This document shows positions 31,097 through 37,079 of a stretch of 37,079 nt of DNA, in pieces. Source of the DNA: Thalassobaculaceae bacterium. GTDB lineage: Bacteria; Pseudomonadota; Alphaproteobacteria; Thalassobaculales; Thalassobaculaceae. Location: the NCBI GenBank assembly GCA_029212785.1, contig JARGOG010000042.1:1-37079 (forward strand), written 5' to 3'. Numbering within the stretch: position 1 is the first letter of the stretch; every line of letters starts with the position of its first letter. The translations under genes and the position numbers were made by a program. The notes under the pieces are model-generated. The model did no database searches, was not told where the DNA came from, and worked only from the letters and a program-made list of their open reading frames with translations.

Positions 31097-32258
31097 CGCA
31101 GCGCAGAAACTGACGGTCGACTGCTCTGCGGTGCCCGACGGGCGGCCGTCGGAGCGCTATGGCGCTCTGGTGAAGTCCGGCGCGATCAACGCAGACCCCG
31201 ACCAGGAAGCGGCGGCGCGGCAGCTCGACGGCCTGGCCGACGCGGTCGCCGGTTGGCGCGCCCGCTCGCCGAAGGGCGGCGGCCTGGTCCGCCGGTTCCT
31301 CGGCGGGTGGGATGCCGGCAAGGCGGAGGTACCGCGCGGCGTGTACATGTACGGGCCGGTCGGCCGCGGCAAGTCGATGCTGATGGACCTGTTCTTCGGC
31401 GCCGCCGAGGTCGAGCACAAGCGCCGGGTCCATTTCCACGAGTTCATGCAGGAGGCGCACGGCCTCATCCACCACATCCGCAAGCGCGGAATCGGTGGCG
31501 AGATGCCGTTCGCCCGTGCCGCTCAGGAAATCGCCCGCGAGGCTCACCTGCTGTGCTTCGACGAGATGGAAGTGCGCGACATCGCCGATGCGATGATCCT
31601 CTCACGTCTGTTCACCGCCTTGTTCGAGCGCGGCGTGATCGTCGTCGCCACCTCGAACCGGCATCCGGACGAGCTCTACAAGAACGGCCTTCAGCGCGAC
31701 CGCTTCCTGCCTTTCATCGAATTGCTGAAGGCCCGCTTGGACATCGTCGACCTGGGGGAAGGCACCGACTACCGCCTCGACCGCCTGGTCGGCCGAAAGG
31801 TCTATCTCACCCCGGCCGACGCCGAGGCCACCGCCGTCCTCGATCACCTGTTCGCGGAGATGACCGGCGGCGCCGAGCCCGAACCGGATGCGGTGATCGT
31901 CCATGGCCGCGAGATGCCGGTCGAAAGGTCGGCCAAGGGCGTGGCGCGGTTCGCCTTCGAGGATCTCTGCGCCAAGCCACTCGGTCCGGCCGATTTTCTG
32001 GCCCTTGCGAAGCGATATCGCGCAGTTGTGATCGACGGCATTCCGACGATGACCGACCAGATCCGCGATCAAGCGCGCCGGTTCATGATGCTCATCGATG
32101 CCCTGTATGAACGGCGCACAACTCTTGTCTGCTCCGCGGCCGACGAGCCGGAAACGCTCTATGCCGGCTCTGACTGGGGCTTCGAGTTCGACCGCACCGT
32201 CTCGCGCCTGATGGAAATGCGGTCCGAGGACTACGTCTCCGAACCGCACAGGCCCTGA
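31086..32258 (+). CDS. zapE: ZapE (AFG1-like) ATPase, cell division protein
   Basis: 390 residues. Walker A is GPVGRGKSMLMDLFF, Walker B is LLCFDEMEVRDIADAM, and sensor 1 is VVATSNRHPDELYKNGLQR. HFHEFM and the C-terminal LYAGSDWGFEFDRTVSRLMEM are typical of the AFG1/ZapE family. ZapE acts on the FtsZ ring; yeast AFG1 is a mitochondrial protein-quality ATPase. The start is GTG 31086, seven bases after GGAAG, overlapping the SDR stop. A hairpin follows the stop at once. Confidence 0.9.
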   Translation: MAADAAQKLTVDCSAVPDGRPSERYGALVKSGAINADPDQEAAARQLDGLADAVAGWRARSPKGGGLVRRFLGGWDAGKAEVPRGVYMYGPVGRGKSMLMDLFFGAAEVEHKRRVHFHEFMQEAHGLIHHIRKRGIGGEMPFARAAQEIAREAHLLCFDEMEVRDIADAMILSRLFTALFERGVIVVATSNRHPDELYKNGLQRDRFLPFIELLKARLDIVDLGEGTDYRLDRLVGRKVYLTPADAEATAVLDHLFAEMTGGAEPEPDAVIVHGREMPVERSAKGVARFAFEDLCAKPLGPADFLALAKRYRAVVIDGIPTMTDQIRDQARRFMMLIDALYERRTTLVCSAADEPETLYAGSDWGFEFDRTVSRLMEMRSEDYVSEPHRP

Positions 32259-32259
32259 C

Positions 32260-32288
32260 CCGGTTTCGCGTTGCGCGAGCAAAACCGG
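32260..32288 (+). terminator. Hairpin directly after zapE
   Basis: Arms CCGGTTT / AAACCGG with an inner CGCG-TTG-CGCG stem start one base after the zapE stop. No T-run follows, so factor-independent termination is doubtful; it may protect the mRNA end. Confidence 0.45.
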
Positions 32289-32429
32289 ACCCGGACGCGC
32301 ATAGGGCGAGATGCATTGCGTTTTGCAGAAATTTCCCTAAAAGTCGTTTCTTAGCGCGGAAATCGGCCGCGCGAAGTTGTCCGTAAACAACAATTCTATC
32401 CGGGCGACTTGGGGGAGAACGGCATAGCC

Positions 32430-33470
32430 ATGCCCGACGCAACCGGCAGGACAAATGAGATAGCGGAATACGATCGCGATTCGATACACACGCTGCCGCT
32501 ATCCATCGTCCCAATAAAGACAGCCGCTCTGCGCAAAGCTCGGCTGATCAAGAACGTGCGCCTTGAGACCCGGATCGAACTGTTCCGCGAGAAGGGCATG
32601 GGCTCCGGCCAGATCGCGGTCGAGGAGGTCCCGGACTTCTTCGGCGAGGAAGAAGGGATCAAGGACGACATTCTGCTGCTGCGCCGACTCAGCCAGCTAC
32701 CGGCCTTCGATCCCTACACCCTAAGGATCGGCCTGCGGCAGGCCGGCGTCGATGTACTCAACTTGGACGCCTTCCAGCTCTCCGCCGGCAAGAAGCGGGA
32801 ACTGATGCCGCTGATGCAGAACATCACCCGCCCGCTCATGCAGCATCTGTATGGCGACCGGGGCGGCAACGAGAACGACATCGAAAGCCTGATCGATCGG
32901 ATCGCGAATCCGGACACGCCGAAGGTCCGCAAGCGCATCGGCAGCATGGCACGCGGCCTCGGGATCAGCATCGACCAGCTCCCGGACATGCTGGAGAGCT
33001 ATGGCGACACCTATCTCGCCCTCTCCTACTACCGCAGCTATTTCCTGTACTGCCTGCCGGCGGTGAACCGGCTGTTGTCCTGGATCGGCGATGTGAAGGA
33101 ATCCGGCAATCTGCGCCATGACCAGGCGATCCAGAAATCGATCGCCAAGGTCGAGGAGATCCTGACCTTCGTGTCGACCTCGGTGACCAACCGGTTCAAC
33201 GGGTTCGACCGCGAGACGCAGATCCGCTGGGACCAAGTGTCCGTCGAGACCTTCAACGGGGTGCGGGGGGCCATCACCCGTCACCAGCGTAGCCTCGCCG
33301 AGGTGCTCTGCGGACTGACCGTGAAGATCTACGAGTGGGAGGAGAAGTTCCCGAGCGGGGGCGGCAGCCCGGAGAAACGCGCCGACTTCGTCGCCGCCGA
33401 GATCAAACCCGGCCTCGACCGACTCTGGGCCATGGAGCGCCGTGCGCCGAAATTCGCCAAGGCGGCCTGA
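32430..33470 (+). CDS. Uncharacterised helical protein
   Basis: 346 residues; I do not recognise a family. There is no signal peptide or membrane segment. The N-terminal third contains PLSIVPIKTAALRKARL and LLLRRLSQLPAFDPYTLRI. The C-terminal two thirds are predicted helical, with ALSYYRSYFLYCLPAVNRLL and TQIRWDQVSVETFNGVRG. GGGGGAG is 12 bases before ATG 32430; a TTG overlapping that site (32409) is not credible as a start. The KVRxxI..(I/M)A..LG(I/L) stretch and the WDQ segment echo the unknown protein at 14168-15130. It sits alone behind an AT-richer 170-base gap. Confidence 0.8.
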   Translation: MPDATGRTNEIAEYDRDSIHTLPLSIVPIKTAALRKARLIKNVRLETRIELFREKGMGSGQIAVEEVPDFFGEEEGIKDDILLLRRLSQLPAFDPYTLRIGLRQAGVDVLNLDAFQLSAGKKRELMPLMQNITRPLMQHLYGDRGGNENDIESLIDRIANPDTPKVRKRIGSMARGLGISIDQLPDMLESYGDTYLALSYYRSYFLYCLPAVNRLLSWIGDVKESGNLRHDQAIQKSIAKVEEILTFVSTSVTNRFNGFDRETQIRWDQVSVETFNGVRGAITRHQRSLAEVLCGLTVKIYEWEEKFPSGGGSPEKRADFVAAEIKPGLDRLWAMERRAPKFAKAA

Positions 33471-33526
33471 CCCTTCCGCAATTTCCCCGACCTGCACAAC
33501 GCCTCCGACAACGCAGTCCGTTCTCA

Positions 33527-33539
33527 GACGGAATCCGTC
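33527..33539. promoter_or_regulatory. Palindrome GACGGA-A-TCCGTC upstream of the small secreted protein
   Basis: Perfect 6-base arms with one central base, in the 191-base gap between 33470 and 33662. Operator-like; no regulator can be named. The rest of that gap shows nothing else convincing. Confidence 0.3.
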
Positions 33540-33661
33540 GGTCGGCGCGTTCTTACAACCGTGAAACTCTGACGAGTCCTCCGGCCAGACCGGAAGGGCG
33601 GCGGTTCCGGAGACAATCCGATGCCGATCCGTTTCGCGGACACAGCAGTGCAGGTTCAGCC

Positions 33662-34108
33662 ATGACCAGATCCCTCATCATCCTCATCGCCCTCGCCACA
33701 CTGGGGCTGAGTACCGGGGCCTATGCCGGTTCGAGAGGCCACGATGCCCGGGGCGACGACCGCCACACGGTCGACTGGAGGCGCGATCACCGGTCCCGGG
33801 ACTGCTGGGAGAGCCGACAGTGGACCCATAGCGGATATCGCAAGGTGGTCCGCTGCGACCGTCCCCACGATGCGCGCAAGACCCCGCGCCGGCCCAAGCA
33901 GGTCTACACCTACATTCAGCCCGGATACGTCCAACCCGTGCCGGTTCCGGTGCTGCCGCCGGGCGCGACCTACGGCGCCGATTTCCAGGACCGTTACGGG
34001 CGCTATTGTCGGGAATACCAGTCGACAGCAGTGATTGGCGGGCAGCGCCAGCAGATCTACGGCACCGCCTGCCGCAATCCGGACGGAAGCTGGGCGCCGA
34101 TCAACTGA
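33662..34108 (+). CDS. Small secreted protein with an outer-membrane surface-antigen-like tail
   Basis: 148 residues. A signal peptide ends near residue 22 (LIILIALATLGLSTGAYA). The mature N-terminal part is His/Arg/Asp-rich, followed by a Pro/Val segment (PVPVPVLPP). The last 40 residues, DRYGRYCREYQSTAVIGGQR followed by YGTACRNPDGSW, match the C-terminal pattern of alphaproteobacterial 17-kDa surface antigen-type proteins. Cys residues in the YCREY and TACRNPDG motifs could form a disulfide. No lipobox is present. Convergent with recR. Confidence 0.75.
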   Translation: MTRSLIILIALATLGLSTGAYAGSRGHDARGDDRHTVDWRRDHRSRDCWESRQWTHSGYRKVVRCDRPHDARKTPRRPKQVYTYIQPGYVQPVPVPVLPPGATYGADFQDRYGRYCREYQSTAVIGGQRQQIYGTACRNPDGSWAPIN

Positions 34109-34134
34109 GTGCCCGTCGCCGGACGCCCGTCGGA

Positions 34135-34728
34135 CTAAACGCTATGCCGGGCCTTCAGGGCCTGGGTCAGGGTACCGTCGTCCAGGAAGTCCAACTCGCC
34201 GCCGACCGGCACGCCATGCGCCAGGCGGGAGACCGCAACACCGGTGCCGGCAAGTCGGTCGGCGATATAGTGCGCCGTGGTCTGGCCGTCGACCGTGGCG
34301 TTCATCGCCAGGATCACCTCGGTCACCTCCGGCATCGCGGCGCGGGTGACCAGGCCGTCCACCTTCAGGTCCTCGGGGCCCACTCCGTCCAGCGCCGAGA
34401 GCACGCCGCCGATCACATGGTACCGGCCCTTGAAGGCCGCCGCCCGTTCCAGCGCCCAGACGTCCCCCACATCCTCGACCACGCAGATCAGGCTGGGGTC
34501 GCGGCGCGGGTCCTGGCAGATCGCGCAGGGGTCGGTGGTATCGAAATTGCCACAGGTCGAGCAGGTCCGGATCGATCGCGCCGCCGCCGCCAGCGCGTCG
34601 GCCAACGGCACCATCAGCGCCTCGCGTTTCTGCATGAGATGCAGCATGGCCCGGCGCGCCGAGCGGGGACCGAGCCCCGGCAGCTTCGCCAGAAGATGCA
34701 TCACCCGATCGAGATCGCCCGCCGCCAT
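34135..34728 (-). CDS. recR: Recombination mediator protein RecR
   Basis: 197 residues, the normal RecR length. The helix-hairpin-helix region [20 protein letters not shown] is at the N-terminus. The zinc cysteines are C56, C59, C68 and C71. The Toprim domain starts near [14 protein letters not shown], and [19 protein letters not shown] is conserved. RecR helps load RecA at gaps with RecF and RecO. It follows ybaB by 25 bases and dnaX further upstream, the standard dnaX-ybaB-recR order. Confidence 0.94.
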   Translation of the reverse strand: MAAGDLDRVMHLLAKLPGLGPRSARRAMLHLMQKREALMVPLADALAAAARSIRTCSTCGNFDTTDPCAICQDPRRDPSLICVVEDVGDVWALERAAAFKGRYHVIGGVLSALDGVGPEDLKVDGLVTRAAMPEVTEVILAMNATVDGQTTAHYIADRLAGTGVAVSRLAHGVPVGGELDFLDDGTLTQALKARHSV

Positions 34729-34753
34729 CCTCTGTCCACCCGCCGATCCGGCC

Positions 34754-35077
34754 TCAGAACGGCAGCTTGAAGCCCGGCGGCAGGGGAAGGCCGCCGGTGA
34801 GCTCCTTCATCTGCTCGGACTGCAGTTCGTCAGCCTTGACCCGGGCATCGTTCAGGGCAGCGACAAGCAGATCTTCCAGCACCTCGGTCTCGCCGGCGTC
34901 CATCAGCGCGGGATCGATCTTGACCGCACGCGCCGAGCCTTTGGCCGTCATGGTCACCGTCACCATGCCGCCGCCGGCCACACCGCTGATCTCGGTCTGC
35001 TCCATCCGCTCCTGCATTTCCTGCATGCGGGCCTGCATCTCCTGGGCCTGCTTCATCATCTGGCCGAGATTCTTCAT
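34754..35077 (-). CDS. YbaB/EbfC family nucleoid-associated protein
   Basis: 107 residues: [20 protein letters not shown] at the start, then the DNA-binding core with [20 protein letters not shown] and [20 protein letters not shown]. These small dimers bind DNA and affect nucleoid structure. The start follows the dnaX stop by three bases, so the two are probably translated together. Confidence 0.94.
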   Translation of the reverse strand: MKNLGQMMKQAQEMQARMQEMQERMEQTEISGVAGGGMVTVTMTAKGSARAVKIDPALMDAGETEVLEDLLVAALNDARVKADELQSEQMKELTGGLPLPPGFKLPF

Positions 35078-35080
35078 CGC

Positions 35081-37024
35081 TTACGCCTCGTTGGCTTGAC
35101 CCGCCCGCGGCGGATCATTGGGGATGTCGGCAGGCTCCTCGGCCACCTCCGGGTCCGGGGCCGACAGTTCGACCACGGTATCTATCTCAGCGCCGGGAAA
35201 CAGCTCCAGCACCTTCGCGACAACCGGATGCTCCGCCAGTTCCGCCCGCATGGCTGCTTTCCGCGCGGCCTTCTGCTCGCGCAGGGTCGGGCCTCCCTCC
35301 TCGTCGGAGATGTCGACCGTCCAGTCCCGGCCCGTCCAGCGCTGCAGATGGACCGCGAGCTGGGCGATCATACGCGGGTCGACCCCCTTCTCCAGCCTCA
35401 GCTCCAGCCGCCCCGGTTCGACCACGACGGGGTGGATCTTGTTGGTGAGTGTGGCGCCGAGAATCGCTTCACCGCGACGGAAGGCGAGATCGGCCACCCC
35501 GGCGAAATCGGTCGGCGCCGCATCCATCGCGTCGTCCGGATCGCCACCCGGACCCTCGTCGTCATCCGGCGGCGGGCCGGCCGTGACGAAATCCGGCACC
35601 TCGTCCGAGTCCGATACGGTGTCCGGGTTGGGCATCCTGTCCGACACTGGCGCCGGCGCGACATCCGCTCCGGAAGCCGGCGACGGGCCGACGGCGGTCG
35701 ATTGTTCCGGCGCGCCGGCCGGCGCGGTAAAGGTCGTCGGGGCGGAGATCGTCGGGGCGGAGACAGCGGTTGAAGCCGCCGTGCCGGGCGCCGAAGCGGT
35801 GGCGCCAGGAGCCGCACCGCCGGCCGGCAGCGGCGTGCCGTCGGTCAGCATCCGCACCAGATCGGCCGGGTCCGGCATGTCGGCGCTGTGGGCCACGCGG
35901 ATCAGTACCATTTCAGCCGCGGCGATCGGAACCGGGGCCGTCTGCACCTCGCCGAGCCCCTTGGCCAGCATTTGCCAGGTCCGGGTCAGAGACGGCACGG
36001 CCAGCGTCTCGGCCAGGGCCTTGCCGCGGTCGCGTTCCGCCTCGCCGAGATCGTTGGCGCCGGCCGCCTGGGGCGCCGCCTTCATCCGGGTGATCCCGTG
36101 AGTCAGTTCCATCAGGTCCTGGATCACCACCACCGGATCGGCGCCGCCGTCATAGAGATCAGCCAGCACGGACAGGCCGTCGCCGATCCGTCCGGCCATC
36201 ACCGCCTCGAACAGGTCATAGATCCGCACCCGGTCGACCAGCCCCAGCATGTCCCGCACGCCCTCGACCGTGACCGGGCCGGAGGCGAGCGCGATCGCCT
36301 GATCCAGGATCGATAGGCCGTCGCGGGCCGATCCATCGGCCGCGCGGGCGATCAGCCGCAGCGCCTCCAGTTCAGCGTCCACGCCTTCGTCTTTGCAGAC
36401 CCGCTCGAACAGCTCGACCAGCAGGACAACGTCGATCCGCCGCAGGTCGAAGCGCTGACAGCGCGACAGCACGGTGATCGGGACCTTGCGGATCTCGGTG
36501 GTGGCGAAGATGAACTTGGCGTGTTCCGGCGGTTCTTCCAGCGTCTTCAACAGGGCGTTGAAGGCGTTCTTGGAGAGCATGTGCACTTCGTCGACGATGT
36601 AGACTTTGTAGCGGCCGGCGACCGGTCGATAGCGCACGTTCTCGATCAGCTCGCGGACATCGTCGACGCCGGTATGCGACGCGGCGTCCATCTCCAGCAC
36701 ATCGACATGCCGGTCCTCGGCGATGGCGCGGCAGTTGTCGCAGATGCCGCAGGGCTGCATGGTCGGCCCGCCCTTGCCGTCCGGACCGATGCAGTTCAGA
36801 CCCTTGGCGATGATCCGGGCGGTGGTGGTCTTGCCGACCCCGCGCACACCGGTCAGCACGAACGCGTGGTGCACCCGGTTCTGCTCAAACGCGTTGCGCA
36901 AGGTACGGACAAGCGCGTCCTGCCCCTTCAGATCGTCGAAGGTCTGCGGGCGGTATTTCCGCGCCAGCACCCGATACTCGCTCGGGGGGGCGGCGTCCTG
37001 GACGGGAGGCGGGGCGTCGTTCAT
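35081..37024 (-). CDS. dnaX: DNA polymerase III subunit tau/gamma DnaX
   Basis: 647 residues. The AAA+ domain has RPQTFDDLKGQDALVRTLRN, Walker A GVRGVGKTTTARI, zinc cysteines in CGICDNC, Walker B VYIVDEVHML, and sensor 1 FIFATTE. The middle part is Pro/Ala/Asp-rich (about residues 400-505). It ends with a tau-type C-terminal domain (LTNKIHPVVVEPGRLELRL, ELFPGAEIDTVVEL). DnaX loads the sliding clamp and joins polymerase cores to the helicase. No ribosome site precedes ATG 37024, and a -10-like TATGAT ends seven bases before it, hinting at a leaderless mRNA. No A-rich slippery site was seen. Confidence 0.96.
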   Translation of the reverse strand: MNDAPPPVQDAAPPSEYRVLARKYRPQTFDDLKGQDALVRTLRNAFEQNRVHHAFVLTGVRGVGKTTTARIIAKGLNCIGPDGKGGPTMQPCGICDNCRAIAEDRHVDVLEMDAASHTGVDDVRELIENVRYRPVAGRYKVYIVDEVHMLSKNAFNALLKTLEEPPEHAKFIFATTEIRKVPITVLSRCQRFDLRRIDVVLLVELFERVCKDEGVDAELEALRLIARAADGSARDGLSILDQAIALASGPVTVEGVRDMLGLVDRVRIYDLFEAVMAGRIGDGLSVLADLYDGGADPVVVIQDLMELTHGITRMKAAPQAAGANDLGEAERDRGKALAETLAVPSLTRTWQMLAKGLGEVQTAPVPIAAAEMVLIRVAHSADMPDPADLVRMLTDGTPLPAGGAAPGATASAPGTAASTAVSAPTISAPTTFTAPAGAPEQSTAVGPSPASGADVAPAPVSDRMPNPDTVSDSDEVPDFVTAGPPPDDDEGPGGDPDDAMDAAPTDFAGVADLAFRRGEAILGATLTNKIHPVVVEPGRLELRLEKGVDPRMIAQLAVHLQRWTGRDWTVDISDEEGGPTLREQKAARKAAMRAELAEHPVVAKVLELFPGAEIDTVVELSAPDPEVAEEPADIPNDPPRAGQANEA

Positions 37025-37030
37025 GGCGCG

Positions 37031-37059
37031 ATCATAGGGCGCCGTCCGACCACATGAAA
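37031..37059 (-). promoter_or_regulatory. Candidate dnaX promoter giving a leaderless mRNA
   Basis: Minus strand TTTCAT (37059-37054), a 17-base spacer, and TATGAT (37036-37031). The A of the dnaX ATG at 37024 is the seventh base after the -10, a usual start distance. The -10 is good (5/6), the -35 poor. Inference from consensus only. Confidence 0.35.
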
Positions 37060-37079
37060 GGATGCGATCCGCACTTTTT

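Noticed and set aside
32290-32345. Possible sigma54 promoter (GCATTGCGTTTTGCAG) before the unknown gene at 32430
   Set aside because: The GG of the -24 element is missing, so it does not meet the minimum consensus.

Overview
The window is GC-rich, coding-dense chromosome of an alphaproteobacterium. It most resembles the Rhodospirillales, though that placement is an inference. The indicators are an MmcB-family DNA repair protein, a PAS_5 protein, a CheZ phosphatase, (2S)-methylsuccinyl-CoA dehydrogenase of the ethylmalonyl-CoA pathway, ZapE, and a dnaX-ybaB-recR cluster. No phage, insertion sequence, CRISPR array or rRNA was seen.

Layout. (1) 1-6994, minus strand: at least 2331 residues of a giant RTX (Gly/Asp-rich, calcium-binding) secreted protein, cut by the left edge. 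(2) 7200-9253, plus: gmhA and hldE, coupled genes for LPS heptose synthesis. (3) 9254-9696: a hairpin-rich convergent gap, a 29-residue membrane-peptide ORF, and an AT-rich island with dyads in front of it. (4) 9697-11597, minus: a pentapeptide-repeat protein coupled to mmcB. (5) 11704-14121: tam, a stand-alone AdaA-like methyl-phosphotriester sensor, and a divergent EamA/DMT exporter. (6) 14168-16905: an unknown helical protein divergent from cheZ, then a PAS_5 protein. (7) 16932-17993: tRNA-Gly(UCC), a small unknown protein and a cytochrome c. (8) 18071-19598: a frameshifted GNAT gene overlapping a carbon-nitrogen hydrolase. (9) 19686-20956, minus: an ACT-domain protein and a J-domain protein. 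(10) 21186-22889: mcd. (11) 22906-27276, minus: a phnC-phnD-phnE-phnE importer operon with a PhoB-box-like promoter and intercistronic hairpins. (12) 27409-29466, plus: a three-gene overlapping unit of GT2 glycosyltransferase, lipid A biosynthesis N-terminal-domain protein and signal-less BtuF-like protein. (13) 29585-34108, plus: a secreted protein, an SDR coupled to zapE, a second unknown helical protein and a small secreted protein. (14) 34135-37024, minus: recR, ybaB and dnaX.

Links between genes. Several loci concern the envelope: heptose synthesis, a lipid-linked glycosyltransferase unit, a secreted RTX protein and small secreted proteins. Others concern DNA maintenance (mmcB, adaA-like, recR, dnaX), motility signalling (cheZ) and phosphorus uptake (phn). 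The observations most worth following are the FliM-like tail on CheZ, the two uncharacterised helical proteins that may share a C-terminal domain, the phn operon with its PhoB-type promoter and a PhnE carrying a long insert, the 29-residue ORF with its palindromes, and the modular design of the RTX protein.
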